This document shows positions 14,167-22,490 of a DNA stretch of 47,228 nucleotides, in pieces; the first letter of the stretch is position 1, and each line of letters opens with the position of its first letter. The notes below the pieces were generated by a model, which saw nothing but the letters and a program-made list of their open reading frames with translations, searched no databases and had not been told where the DNA came from. The stretch covers positions 1 to 47,228 of the forward strand of contig JAGNDO010000039.1 of NCBI GenBank assembly GCA_018003515.1. The letters are read 5' to 3'. The DNA is from Caldilineaceae bacterium. GTDB lineage: Bacteria; Chloroflexota; Anaerolineae; Caldilineales; Caldilineaceae. The position numbers and the translations under genes were made by a program.

Positions 14167-16749
14167 ATGACGCACAGACGCATGTTTAGCCTTTTGTTGC
14201 TGTTTGTTCTGCTTTTCTCAGCCTGTACGCCCCAGGATATCCACATTACGGTAGACGCGCCCAAGGGCGAAACAGGCACCTTGTCAGTCAATACGCTACC
14301 CCCTGCCCCCGCCCCAGAGGGTGATATACAAAGTGGCGAAGAGGGTTCTCCCCCAGAGGAATCAGATCCGACCGACATGATGGGGGAAGATTTCTCGGGT
14401 GACCAGATTCCCTATGAAGATTTTGTGGCGACAGCCGAGAAGCAGAGCGGAATTTTCAATGTCTATCATAGTGAAGAGGGGCAATGGTATTGGGAAATCC
14501 CCGAGGCGCTTTTGGGACAGGATCTGCTCTGGTATACGGAGCTAACCAAGGCTCCCTCTTCCTTTTATAATGGTCTGGGTGTGGTTGCAGAAAAGATGGT
14601 TGAATTTGGCCGCATTGACGATCGAATTGTCATTTATGAGATGAGTTCGGTGGTGACCAAGCGGGGGACGCAACAGGAGGAAACCCCCATCAATCGGGCC
14701 GTGGCGGAATCGGCACAACCGCCGATTCTATTGACTTTTTCCATCCAAACCGAAAGCCCAGAAGGTGCCGCCGTCATCGAGGTTGGGTCGCTTTTCCAGA
14801 ATGATCTGGCCGACTTCAGCCTTTCGAATGTTTTTTGGGATAGCGCTTTCACAGCAGATCCGGACCGCAGCTTTGTGCAGACCATGCAGGCATTTTCCAA
14901 CAATGTCGCTGTGACCAGCTTGTTGACCTCTTATGGCGGCGGCATGGATTTCTTTGGCAATGTGTTGGGTAGCGCAACGGCAGAGGTGCGCCACAACCTG
15001 ACCTTGTTGCCAGAAGAGCCGATGATGGCCCGCTATGCTGACCCTAGAGTGGGGTATTTCACGGTCGTTTATGAAGATTTTTCGGGGGAACAGGAACGGG
15101 ATGTGGTGATCCGCGAGCTGATCTCGCGCTTCCGCCTGACTAAAAAAGATCCAACCGCCCCCCTTTCGGAACCGATCCAGCCTATCGTCTTTTACATCAG
15201 CCGGGAAGTGCCGGACCAGTGGCGTTCCTACATCAAGCAGGGGGTGGAAGATTGGTTGCCTGCCTTTGAAGCGGCGGGCTTCAAAAACGCCATTGTCGCC
15301 AAAGACGCACCCAGTGAGTCGGCTGACCCTGACTGGGATCCAGCCGATACCCGGTACTCGGTCATCCGCTGGGTGGCCCAGTCCGTCACCAATGCCATGG
15401 GGCCAAGCACGGTCGATCCCCGTTCCGGCGAGATCATCTCGGCCCATGTCCAAATCTATGCCGATATGTTGGAGTTGATCGAACAGTGGTACTTTGTCCA
15501 GGCATCGGCTGTGGATGAGACGGCACGCACCTTGCCGCTTCCCGAAGAGACCATCGGCGAAGCACTGCGCTATGTCACCGCCCACGAAGTTGGCCATGCC
15601 CTGGGGCTGCGCCACAATCATCGCGCCAGCCAGGCCTACACCGTGGAACAACTTCGGGATCCGGCCTTCACCGCCGAACATGGCGTCGGCGCATCGATTA
15701 TGTCCTATGGTCGCTTCAACTACGTAGCCCAGCCGGGAGACGGGGTCACCAACCTGATTCCAGAGCTGGGGCCATACGATCTCTTTGCCATCGAGTGGGG
15801 ATACAAACCGATCCCCACCGCCTTCTCGCCCGAGGATGAACTGCCGGATCTTGATGTGTGGGCGGCGCGCCAGATCGAGAATCCCTGGCTGGCTTTTGGT
15901 GGCGAAGACTACCCCTCGCTGGTCGATCCCACCGTACTCACCGAAAACATTGGATCTGACCGTATCGAATCAACCCGCATGGGGCTGCAAAATCTGGAGC
16001 GGGTCATGGGCTACCTGATCGAAGCCACCACCCAGCCCGGTCGTGATTTCACCTTGCTTCGCACAACGTACAGCACCCTCTTGGAACAACGCTACGGGTG
16101 GCTTTCATCCGTGAACAAATTGGTGGGCGGGGTGGAGGAGACACGTACCCTGGCCGGACGCGGTGACCAACAATTCCATCGCGTCTCCGCTGACCGTCAG
16201 CGCGCCGCGGTAGACTTTGTGCTGGAAAACTTACAGTCGCAACCCGCTTTCAGGCCAGCCGACGTACTCAACCAGATCGAATCCGTCGGTGCCACAAGCG
16301 GTTTTGCGGGCCAGCAGATGGGTCTACTCATGGATCTGCTGAACCCAGATCGCTATCAGCAATTGGCCGATGGCGAGATCCTCAGCCCAGATGACGCCTA
16401 CCCGGTGATCGAGTTTGTGCGTGACGTGCAGGCCGGCATCTTTGCCGAGCTGAAGCAGGATGTGCCAACGATTGCGCCCGAACGCCGGTCGATTCAACGC
16501 TACTATGTGGATATTCTGAAACAGCAGTTGGCCAACAGCGCAGATTACTATATGAATACCGACATTCGCGCAGCGCTACGCTGGAACCTGGAGCAACTTG
16601 CCACAGACCTTGAACCCGCGGCCTCCGCCAGCACAGATCTACCCACCCAGGCCCATCTTGCCGATCTACAGATGGAAATCGACAAGATCCTGCACGATCC
16701 ATCGACGGCATCCGGCATGATGTCTCCCATGTTCTTTTTTGGGCCGTGA
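14167..16749 (+). CDS. Zinc-dependent metalloprotease lipoprotein (DUF5117/DUF4953-like)
   Basis: 860 residues. A lipoprotein signal (MFSLLLLFVLLFSAC) puts it at the outside of the membrane. A low-complexity Pro/Glu/Gly linker (about 35-75) leads into a large ectodomain. The metzincin-type zinc motif HEVGHALGLRH is at 473-483 (HExxHxxGxxH), and an IMSYGRFNYVAQPGD segment follows at the usual Met-turn place. The whole matches the long bacterial zinc-dependent metalloproteases carrying DUF5117, DUF5118 and DUF4953 regions. The substrate is unknown. The chosen ATG has GAAAGGA upstream and begins the signal peptide; an in-frame ATG 99 bases earlier would bury it. No partner genes nearby, and a family E hairpin follows. 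Confidence 0.88.
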   Translation: MTHRRMFSLLLLFVLLFSACTPQDIHITVDAPKGETGTLSVNTLPPAPAPEGDIQSGEEGSPPEESDPTDMMGEDFSGDQIPYEDFVATAEKQSGIFNVYHSEEGQWYWEIPEALLGQDLLWYTELTKAPSSFYNGLGVVAEKMVEFGRIDDRIVIYEMSSVVTKRGTQQEETPINRAVAESAQPPILLTFSIQTESPEGAAVIEVGSLFQNDLADFSLSNVFWDSAFTADPDRSFVQTMQAFSNNVAVTSLLTSYGGGMDFFGNVLGSATAEVRHNLTLLPEEPMMARYADPRVGYFTVVYEDFSGEQERDVVIRELISRFRLTKKDPTAPLSEPIQPIVFYISREVPDQWRSYIKQGVEDWLPAFEAAGFKNAIVAKDAPSESADPDWDPADTRYSVIRWVAQSVTNAMGPSTVDPRSGEIISAHVQIYADMLELIEQWYFVQASAVDETARTLPLPEETIGEALRYVTAHEVGHALGLRHNHRASQAYTVEQLRDPAFTAEHGVGASIMSYGRFNYVAQPGDGVTNLIPELGPYDLFAIEWGYKPIPTAFSPEDELPDLDVWAARQIENPWLAFGGEDYPSLVDPTVLTENIGSDRIESTRMGLQNLERVMGYLIEATTQPGRDFTLLRTTYSTLLEQRYGWLSSVNKLVGGVEETRTLAGRGDQQFHRVSADRQRAAVDFVLENLQSQPAFRPADVLNQIESVGATSGFAGQQMGLLMDLLNPDRYQQLADGEILSPDDAYPVIEFVRDVQAGIFAELKQDVPTIAPERRSIQRYYVDILKQQLANSADYYMNTDIRAALRWNLEQLATDLEPAASASTDLPTQAHLADLQMEIDKILHDPSTASGMMSPMFFFGP

Positions 16750-16807
16750 GGTAACTGGCCGTCCCCGGTCGCCAAGCCGTCTCGACATCTTCAGGAAGTA
16801 ATCGTTC

Positions 16808-16863
16808 ACCCTTCTCTGCCCCTCTGCCCCCAAAGTTGGGGGCCGGGGGGCAGAGGGGGTGAA
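16808..16863. terminator. Family E hairpin after the metalloprotease gene
   Basis: GTTCACCCTTCTCTGCCCCT-like left arm and the mirrored GGGGGCAGAGGGGGTGAAC right arm enclose CCCCCAAAGTTGGGGG. Shares the core CCCCCAnAnTTGGGGGCCGG with the element at 8813-8914. Confidence 0.6.
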
Positions 16864-16916
16864 CGGCTACTACTTCTATCAGTCATCCCAATTTGCATGA
16901 ATTCCCGGTGCCAGCT

Positions 16917-17182
16917 ATGCCAGTAATCTGCGTTTCCTTGGAATTGTTATGACAATGTATCACGAGCCAGGGCGACATGAGCGTCCCCATTTTCATGCTC
17001 GCTATGCGGAGTTCAAAGCCAGCATCGCAATTGATCCCCCAGTGGTGATGGCAGGTTCCTTGCCGCGGCGTCAGGAGAGATTGGCATTGGCTTGGGCAGA
17101 GCTACACCGTGACGAGTTGCTTGAAAACTGGCGACGGTTGGGCGATGATGAACTCCCGCTGATGATTGCAGTTTTGCAGTAA
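16917..17182 (+). pseudogene. DUF4160 protein with an N-terminal frameshift (or restarted at an internal ATG)
   Basis: Downstream of the internal ATG at 16949 the frame encodes 77 residues of a DUF4160 protein (PHFHARYAEFKASIAIDP, GSLPRRQERLALAWAELHRD, ELLENW). Family members normally begin MPxIxRFxGIVIxMYxxDH. The first half of that start is present from the ATG at 16917 (M-P-V-I) and the second half (R-F-L-G-I-V-M-T-M-Y-H-E) in the next frame, so one base is missing around 16929-16931. Either the gene is mutated, the read has an indel, or translation restarts at 16949. DUF4160 genes commonly precede a DUF2442 gene, as here; a toxin-antitoxin-like role has been suggested by context only. Confidence 0.6.
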
Positions 17183-17213
17183 GAAGCCAGGAAAACAGTT
17201 CAGGAAAACAGAC

Positions 17214-17546
17214 ATGGAAAAAACCACAGAGTATGCGACAGAATTATATGATGTGACCCACTGTGCCTGGGAAGGCGACCACACGCTCCGGCTTAAATTT
17301 GATGACGGCAGTGAACGCATCATCGACTTTGCCCCAATTCTGCGTGGCTCCTTCTGGGGTCGCCTTCAGGATGTGGAATTATTCAAACAAGTCCGACTGG
17401 ACACGGAGATCGGCACGATTGTTTGGCCGGGGGGACTCGATATCGATCCAACGGTTCTGCACGATTGGCCGGCGCATGTGGCATACATTGTGGAAAAACG
17501 GCAACGCCAGGAGGCAATGCTGGTTCACTCGCCAGCACTTGCCTGA
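17214..17546 (+). CDS. DUF2442 protein
   Basis: 110 residues. Features of DUF2442: an N-terminal LYDVTHCAWEGDHTLRLKFD strand pair, a FAPILRGSFWGRLQDVELFK block and a GTIVWPGGLDIDPTVLHD block. The ATG follows AGGAAAAC. It lies about 30 bp after the DUF4160 gene; the two are a recurrent gene pair in environmental bacteria. No catalytic residues are obvious. DUF2442 proteins are thought to be small DNA- or partner-binding proteins; the function is not established. A strong terminator follows, so the pair is a closed unit. Confidence 0.8.
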   Translation: MEKTTEYATELYDVTHCAWEGDHTLRLKFDDGSERIIDFAPILRGSFWGRLQDVELFKQVRLDTEIGTIVWPGGLDIDPTVLHDWPAHVAYIVEKRQRQEAMLVHSPALA

Positions 17547-17563
17547 CGCGACTGCAATGCAAC

Positions 17564-17608
17564 AAAAGAGGGGGCGAAAGATCGACACAAGATCTTTCGC
17601 CCCCTTTT
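17564..17608. terminator. Strong bidirectional terminator after the DUF2442 gene
   Basis: AAAAGAGGGGGCGAAAGATC pairs with GATCTTTCGCCCCCTTTT (one unpaired base) across a 7-base loop, with A- and T-runs on both sides. It separates this unit from the convergent GNAT gene. Confidence 0.85.
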
Positions 17609-17687
17609 CGTTGTATTGTCAACAGCCTCTACCCGTACTTCCGTGGTCAAAAAAAGCCGATGGGTCAGCGACATACCTATCGGGCGG

Positions 17688-18152
17688 CTACGGCAACGAC
17701 TTCACCATGAAGACGTTGAAATCGGTCGCCGTGTAGTCGCCAAAGGCTCCGCACCACGTAAACCCGTTCTTTAGATAGAGGGCGTGGGCAGCCGAGAATG
17801 CGTCCCCGGTGCCGGTCTCAAGATAGACGTGGGTGTAGGCGCGCGCCGTGGCCGCACGCAAAATCTGGTTCAGCACAGCCTGGCCGACGCCTTGGCCGAG
17901 ATAGGCGGCCCGGGTTCGCATGGACTTGACCTCGCCCGTGGCGGCATCAAGCTCCTTCAATGCGCCGCAGCCACACAGAGTGCCCTCTCGCCAAGCGGAC
18001 CAAAAGGTGACGTCGGGGGCCTTCAAGCCCTCAAGTGCCAGGGCGTTGACGTGGCCTGGGGGCGAGTTCCCATGCATGCCCGCCAGATTCTCGGTGATGA
18101 GGTCTTGGACTGGCTGGCTCGATAGATCGTCAACACGCAGATGGATGGACAT
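17688..18152 (-). CDS. GNAT acetyltransferase (YsnE-like)
   Basis: About 154 residues. GNAT features: FWSAWREGTLCGCGALKELD (beta 2-4), GEVKSMRTRAAYLGQGVGQA containing the acetyl-CoA loop (R-x-x-G-x-G-V/A form as AYLGQGVGQA), YTHVYLETG and LYLKNGFTWCGAFGDY. Overall close to the YsnE-like acetyltransferases whose substrate is unknown. The start was placed at the ATG of MSIHLRVDD because family members begin there; an upstream ATG would overlap the S51 peptidase gene by 22 bp. Third gene of a minus-strand run arr-S51-GNAT. Confidence 0.85.
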   Translation of the reverse strand: MSIHLRVDDLSSQPVQDLITENLAGMHGNSPPGHVNALALEGLKAPDVTFWSAWREGTLCGCGALKELDAATGEVKSMRTRAAYLGQGVGQAVLNQILRAATARAYTHVYLETGTGDAFSAAHALYLKNGFTWCGAFGDYTATDFNVFMVKSLP

Positions 18153-18235
18153 GGCGAGATGGCTTTCGTGTGGCTTTACGGTTTGCATTATTGGCGCAGG
18201 GGCCGACGTGGACATTTTTACGCCATCCTCCCCGA

Positions 18236-18901
18236 TTAGGGCGCAAACCGTCGCCAATGGCCTTCGGAAACAATTTCAACGGTGCCATCGGTCACTTTGA
18301 TGGCGGTCTGATCGTCAATCGCGTACGCCGAACCCGCGATGTCGGCCGCCCACCGCTCCGCGTCGGCCAGCGTGTTCCCCGGCATCATCTCGTGGTCCAG
18401 GTGCGGAAAGATCGAGAAGTCGACGGCCCCGAGGGTTTGGTCGTTCGGCGCGGATCGCCACGCCACAAAGTAGGCGCCTATCCGGGGGGTCATCACCATG
18501 CTGCCTGCGCTAACGCCCACCCAGACAGTCTCAGACAGCGACGGCAGGAGATCCGCCAAGCCAGACGCCTGCATCCAGTGGCACAGGTACGTCGCATCCC
18601 CGCCGTCCACGAGCAGGACATCGGCCTCCCGAACCCAGGGGACCCACCGCTCCTCGCCGATGCTGGGCAGTGCGGTGAGTTCGAGGAGGCCCACCGACTT
18701 CCAGCCCAGGCTGCTCATATGCCACGGGGGATCGCCGACGACGAAGCCCCGCGCCGAGGTCGGCCCGCACATCGGGTGGCCCCATTGCGCCGTCGGGATG
18801 CAGAGCGCGGTAGAATCCGCGATCGGCTTGCCCAGGAGATCGATGAGCGCATCGCGGATGCTTGAGTTCGTGACGCCCCCGGACGTGAGCAGCAATTTCA
18901 T
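18236..18901 (-). CDS. Peptidase E-like serine peptidase (family S51)
   Basis: 221 residues. The S51 (dipeptidase E/cyanophycinase-like) nucleophile elbow is visible as VWVGVSAGSMVM with Ser at the G-x-S-A-G centre, and the LLVDGGDATYL segment matches the conserved GG(D/N)T block. Family enzymes cut Asp-X dipeptides; several stress-linked relatives exist. The ATG has AAAAGGAGAAG upstream. It starts 26 bp after the arr stop and is followed by the GNAT gene, so the three are likely co-transcribed. Confidence 0.87.
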   Translation of the reverse strand: MKLLLTSGGVTNSSIRDALIDLLGKPIADSTALCIPTAQWGHPMCGPTSARGFVVGDPPWHMSSLGWKSVGLLELTALPSIGEERWVPWVREADVLLVDGGDATYLCHWMQASGLADLLPSLSETVWVGVSAGSMVMTPRIGAYFVAWRSAPNDQTLGAVDFSIFPHLDHEMMPGNTLADAERWAADIAGSAYAIDDQTAIKVTDGTVEIVSEGHWRRFAP

Positions 18902-18927
18902 AATTCTTCTCCTTTTCCCATCAGAAA

Positions 18928-19671
18928 TTAATTGATGATTTCCCCTTTGTTATTGGCCAACTTTTCACGCCATTTTTGGAGATCCCCCGGTGTCTGTCTC
19001 ACCCAATCTGTTGCTTCGCCAACGATTCTCAATGGGGCTTGGGAGCGATATGAGCGTGTCGGATTGCCCGGAAATTTCTTGTCTGTGACGTTCGGGTCAT
19101 TTTCAAAAGCCCCTGTCGGCTCAACGATGTAGACACGTTCACGTCCATCGCCTTTTGCCAATGTAGCAGCTAATCCTGCCCCATTTGCCAGGGCTGTGAA
19201 ATAGATGTGATTCATTTTGAGTTCGGCTTTGTAATTGGAATCGCCCCCTGCTGTCAGCAAATCGCCAACCTGCAAATCTGCTTTCGTGCCATGATAAAAG
19301 GGGCCTTTGTCAGCAGGTTTATCCCTAAACGACGCTGCCAATTCATGGTTCTTCTTGGCCCCATCCGGGTCGTTTAGGGCCTCATAGCATGTGGCAATGT
19401 TTGAATATAGAGACGGGAACGCACTCTTCACCGCGTCATCATTTACTTTTAGTGCGAACTGCAAAGCCGTTTCGAGCCATTCCAATTTGTCGGAAACATT
19501 CCCTTGATGTCGGGCTACGAAATGGGCTGCAATAAACTTCTCAAAATCGTCTGTCGCCTCGTTCCAGGCTTGAAGAAATAGTTTGCTTGCCTCTTCGGGT
19601 TTGCCTGTTTCTTCCATGCCCATACCTTGAAGACAGAGTTTAACCACACTGTTGTTTGGGTTGAATTCCAT
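18928..19671 (-). CDS. arr: TPR-like domain fused to rifampin ADP-ribosyltransferase (Arr)
   Basis: 247 residues. The C-terminal 130 residues are a complete Arr domain (NAD-dependent ADP-ribosylation of rifampin at the C23 hydroxyl): GPFYHGTKADLQVGDLL (catalytic His), MNHIYFTALANGAGLAATLA (Tyr), GRERVYIVEPTGAFENDPN with the catalytic Asp, then VTDKKFPGNPTRSYRSQAPL. The N-terminal 110 residues are helical with TPR-like spacing (QAWNEATDDFEKFIAAHFVA; PSLYSNIATCYEALNDPDGA). Stand-alone Arr is about 140 residues, so this is a fusion form. First gene of the arr-S51-GNAT run. Resistance in the host is a prediction from the domain only. Confidence 0.88.
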   Translation of the reverse strand: MEFNPNNSVVKLCLQGMGMEETGKPEEASKLFLQAWNEATDDFEKFIAAHFVARHQGNVSDKLEWLETALQFALKVNDDAVKSAFPSLYSNIATCYEALNDPDGAKKNHELAASFRDKPADKGPFYHGTKADLQVGDLLTAGGDSNYKAELKMNHIYFTALANGAGLAATLAKGDGRERVYIVEPTGAFENDPNVTDKKFPGNPTRSYRSQAPLRIVGEATDWVRQTPGDLQKWREKLANNKGEIIN

Positions 19672-19732
19672 AATTATTTTGCCTCTTGGTTATTGCCTAA
19701 CCAACGAAATCCTTGTTTTTTGTGCAAGAATT

Positions 19733-19804
19733 TTTACCACAAAGAACACAGAGTACACAAAGAGGGATCTATTCTTTTGAAATCTTTGTGTTCTCTGTGG
19801 TAAA
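19733..19804. repeat. Family B hairpin upstream of the TPR-Arr gene
   Basis: TTTACCACAAAGAACACAGA and ACACAAAGA on the left are mirrored by TCTTTGTGTTCTCTGTGGTA plus AA on the right, with one mismatched stretch and an 18-base loop. It lies about 60 bp upstream of the arr start, head side, so it is a barrier between this transcript and the element D5 to its right. Confidence 0.65.
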
Positions 19805-19857
19805 TCATTTTGGTTCTGGCTAGGCCAGGTTAGAACGTCAAAGTGTATTGCAACTAC

Positions 19858-20047
19858 CGCTACCTATCATTATCCCACAATTGACAAGACAACTGTAGCA
19901 TGGAACAACTTGGTCTCCAACATCTCACCAAAACGGACAAGACGAAGAAGGCGGGCGACGGGAATTCCCGTCGCCCGCCTTCTTCGTCTTGTCTAGATTT
20001 TTCTGCCCATGTCGCTGCACAAAGCGGTACGCGGGTGGATCTTGATG
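19858..20047 (-). repeat. Inter-cassette element copy D5 (58-bp perfect palindrome plus flanks)
   Basis: Read on the minus strand: a remnant of the aminotransferase 3' end (GTACCGCTTTGTGCAGCGAC, coding R-F-V-Q-R-H-G in the original frame), a loop-less perfect palindrome of 58 bp (19936-19993, centre CGGGAATTCCCG), then a conserved promoter-like tract CTACAGTTGTCTTGTCAATT followed by GTGGGATAATGATAGG. It follows the stop of the Imm5-like gene. With the family B hairpin it fills the 376-bp gap between arr and that gene. Confidence 0.75.
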
Positions 20048-20605
20048 TTAGCCTTCCTGCGGCAAGGCCCGACTGCGGATGCCCGCATCCAACTCGTAAA
20101 GAATTGAATCCAGCCTACTTTTCCCCGCTTGACGAGCGGGCATTTGGCGCAAGACATCTCCCGCTTCAGGGGGCGCGTGCTCGATCGCCCAGCGGACCTC
20201 GCTGTCAACAATGCCAGGATCACCATCATGATGGAGGGCAAGAGCTAGTGCAGCATAGGCCGCTGGACCAACAATGTGCTTTGTTTGATGGACGTCTGCC
20301 AAGGGGTGCGTATAGGCGCTAGACGCGGCAAGGCCAGCGGCGCGAGCGGCTGCCGCCGCGGCGGGATCGCCGATCTTCCGCGCAGCGGAAAAGGCCGCCA
20401 GGGCAAGAGAACGTAACTGGGCGGTGCGCTCTCCCCCGCCAGCAAACAGCCGGATGCCCTCGATCGCGGCACGAGGCCGGGCGTCTGAATTAGCGTGACG
20501 CTCGTAAACTGGCAACGACCGCTCTGCGCAGTCCGCGGCCCAGCTTCCAATGGCCCGAAGCGACGCCAAACTTAGCGGAAAATACTTGGACGCACTCGCC
20601 ACCAT
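20048..20605 (-). CDS. Imm5-like putative immunity protein
   Basis: 185 residues, almost all helical and Ala-rich. The block WAADCAERSLPVYERHANSD and ARPRAAIEGIRLFAGG, then AARAAGLAASSAYTHPLADV and QTKHIVGPAAYAALALALHH, matches the small proteins annotated as Imm-5-like immunity proteins in contact-dependent toxin loci. No toxin gene is in reach, so it may be an orphan immunity gene or have a different job. The ATG follows GAAGG. It starts 37 bp after the DUF1059-like gene and is followed by the D5 element. Confidence 0.7.
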   Translation of the reverse strand: MVASASKYFPLSLASLRAIGSWAADCAERSLPVYERHANSDARPRAAIEGIRLFAGGGERTAQLRSLALAAFSAARKIGDPAAAAAARAAGLAASSAYTHPLADVHQTKHIVGPAAYAALALALHHDGDPGIVDSEVRWAIEHAPPEAGDVLRQMPARQAGKSRLDSILYELDAGIRSRALPQEG

Positions 20606-20642
20606 TTACCTTCTTTCCCTGACTTCCCTACAAAAATGTCCA

Positions 20643-20882
20643 TTACTTGTCTTCGGGAAGAGCCGCAAAGTCCTTCCTTGTTTGCAGATACCACCCCATG
20701 CCTTTTAGGGGATTTTTCCACCTGGCCTTCATCATATCCAAGGCACTTTTGTGGGTGTCATCACCGCTGGCGACCATCTCCTTCAAGTGGGCATCTTGCG
20801 CTTTGATCACATCATCCGCCGTGTTTCCATGGAATGCGGTATCACAGGGTCCACCCATTTGCTTACACGTCATTGTCTTCAT
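20643..20882 (-). CDS. DUF1059-like small protein
   Basis: 79 residues. The start MKTMTCKQMGGPCDTAFHGN followed by TADDVIKAQDAH is the DUF1059 signature (MKTLTC..LGG.CD..I.G.T.DE), including the two Cys. The C-terminal half (MMKARWKNPLKGMGWYLQTR) is a family-typical extension. The strong RBS is AAGGAG. Divergent from the MarR gene, from which it is separated by about 120 bp containing a good promoter. Function unknown; a stress-related small protein regulated by MarR is a fair guess. Confidence 0.8.
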   Translation of the reverse strand: MKTMTCKQMGGPCDTAFHGNTADDVIKAQDAHLKEMVASGDDTHKSALDMMKARWKNPLKGMGWYLQTRKDFAALPEDK

Positions 20883-20929
20883 CAGTCTCGTCTCCTTATG
20901 CTTTGATCGTTGCTTGAGATTTTGACAGC

Positions 20930-20996
20930 TTGCATAGAAATCAAATTGCCTTTATAATAAAGATACTTCAAGTTAAAGATAATGTCAAGGATAGTT
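20930..20996 (+). promoter_or_regulatory. marR promoter with operator-like repeats
   Basis: TTGCAT (20930-20935) is spaced 17 bases from a perfect TATAAT (20953-20958). Downstream lie two AAAGATA copies and the palindromic core ACTTCAAGT within TACTTCAAGTTAAAG, placed where a MarR dimer would block the start. A divergent DUF1059 gene lies on the other side. AAGGA precedes the marR start. Confidence 0.65.
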
Positions 20997-21000
20997 TTCG

Positions 21001-21465
21001 ATGACGGAATCAACAAAGACGGACCTAAAAAAACGAGCCCTGATGGCGGTACGGGATTATGGCGTGAATCTGACGCGGTTCCGAAATGCCATAAATGAAT
21101 GGGCGGGGCTCAACGCAACCGATATGGAATGCCTCAGGCTGCTATTCCTCAAAGGCATTGCCACACCGACTGAACTTGCCAGGCATACGGGTCTCACGTC
21201 TGGGGCGACGACTGCCATGCTTGATCGGCTTGAAAGGGCAGATTTAATTGAACGCCGACCCAACCCTGATGATCGTCGAGGAACGCTGATCACGCCGGCA
21301 AAATCGGCTGGGGAAAAAGCCGCGTCATGGTTTGAGTCGGCGCGAAACGCACAGGACGAATTGATTTCAAGGTACTCGGAAAGTGACCTTGAACTCATTT
21401 CTGATGTCTTTGAACGATTTGCAAAACTATGGGATCAGGAACGTGAGAAGTTGCGAAGAGGTTAG
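21001..21465 (+). CDS. MarR-family transcriptional regulator
   Basis: 154 residues with a complete MarR winged helix: WAGLNATDMECLRLLFLKGI, ATPTELARHTGLTSGATTAM recognition helix, LDRLERADLIERRPNPDDRR wing and GTLITPA. MarR proteins sense small aromatic or oxidative signals and usually repress a neighbouring gene as well as themselves. It is the only plus-strand gene in the 17.7-29.3 kb run of minus-strand genes and sits divergent to DUF1059 and Imm5-like genes, which are the likely targets. Confidence 0.92.
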   Translation: MTESTKTDLKKRALMAVRDYGVNLTRFRNAINEWAGLNATDMECLRLLFLKGIATPTELARHTGLTSGATTAMLDRLERADLIERRPNPDDRRGTLITPAKSAGEKAASWFESARNAQDELISRYSESDLELISDVFERFAKLWDQEREKLRRG

Positions 21466-21479
21466 TAGAGGCGAATCGC

Positions 21480-21627
21480 GTCACAGCTATCATTATCCGA
21501 CAATTGACAGAATAACTGCGCCAGAGAACGACTTGCTCGGCAACAAATTCCACCAAACGGACGCAACGAAAAAGGGCGGGCGATGGGAAATCCCATCGCC
21601 CGCCCTTTTCGTCTTGTCCGTTTCTCT
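21480..21627 (-). repeat. Inter-cassette element copy D4
   Basis: Minus strand: GTAGAGAGAAACGGACAAGA leader, a near-perfect palindrome with centre CGATGGGATTTCCCATCG (about 21559-21622), then the conserved TATTCTGTCAATTG followed by TCGGATAATGATAGC tract. Lies between the convergent MarR and hydrolase genes; works as terminator for both. The aminotransferase remnant is not clearly recognisable in this copy, as the hydrolase stop takes its place. Confidence 0.7.
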
Positions 21628-22362
21628 CTACTTGTCTATCCCATGCAGAAAGGCCAACGTGGCCGCCAAGATCTGCGCCTGCTCGTCTTCGCGGGTGATG
21701 GTGGCGGTGCCATCACCGGGTTGGAGACCGTACCAGCCGAATTGGGCATGGTTGCCGCCGTCCATCACCACCCATTGGGTTTGGGCGGGCAACAGGGGAC
21801 GGCTGGCCTCGATGCCATCGATCCCCATGTCTTCCGTGCCGTAGATCGACAGGATGGGCAGATCAAACTCAGTCAGCGGATTGCTGTCTGCGGGATAGGA
21901 GGCCCACAACACCAGCCCTGCCATCAACCCAGGATTCGTGTACACAAAGTTGGCCGCCATGGACCCGCCGAGGGAGTGACCGCCGATCACCCAGCGCTGG
22001 ATTTCTGGGTGGGCGGCCATCACCGCCGCGGCCCGTCCGGGGGCGAAGACGGCCAGGTTCAGGGGCATGGGCGGGATGATGACCAGATAGCCGGCGGCGG
22101 CGATCTGGTGGGCCAGGGGGGCGTAGCTGCGGGCATCCACCCGCCCGCCGGGGTAGATGATCAGGCCGGTGCTGGGTGCTTGCCCCGTGGGCATAAAGCT
22201 GAGCCAGGGATCGGTCTCCACGGCCACCTGGGCATCGCTCTGCAAAGCCGTCAACGCCTCCGGCATGGGTCCCAAAGGCATCTCCGCCCAGACTACGAAG
22301 CCTGCCACCGCCACCACCAACAGAATCAACACCGCCAAGCCAAGTCGTTTCAAAATTTTCAT
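21628..22362 (-). CDS. Membrane-anchored alpha/beta hydrolase
   Basis: 244 residues. An N-terminal membrane anchor (LAVLILLVVAVAGFVVWA) precedes an alpha/beta hydrolase: LIIYPGGRVDARSYAPLAHQ, nucleophile elbow GGHSLGGSMA, acid in LSIYGTEDMGID, His in DGGNHAQFGWYG. The HSLGG-A and GNHAQFG-Y signatures match the small group of abhydrolase_5 proteins annotated as alpha/beta hydrolases of unknown substrate. The active site faces outside if the anchor is uncleaved. It ends directly at element D4, which supplies its terminator. Confidence 0.85.
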   Translation of the reverse strand: MKILKRLGLAVLILLVVAVAGFVVWAEMPLGPMPEALTALQSDAQVAVETDPWLSFMPTGQAPSTGLIIYPGGRVDARSYAPLAHQIAAAGYLVIIPPMPLNLAVFAPGRAAAVMAAHPEIQRWVIGGHSLGGSMAANFVYTNPGLMAGLVLWASYPADSNPLTEFDLPILSIYGTEDMGIDGIEASRPLLPAQTQWVVMDGGNHAQFGWYGLQPGDGTATITREDEQAQILAATLAFLHGIDK

Positions 22363-22490
22363 GTCGTTATACCCTGTCTATGTGAAAAAAGGTTGAAGCG
22401 TAGAAAACTGCTTCAGATGGCGGCAGAATCCCCAGCGCCCAGTGCACGCTTTGCCCATTTTGATTTTTAGGTAACAACCCGCCTGTGTGA

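Noticed and set aside
13344..14378. Minus-strand frame of 344 codons spanning the gap before the metalloprotease
   Set aside because: Runs through two hairpins and into the antisense of two genes, no ribosome binding site, no recognisable domain.
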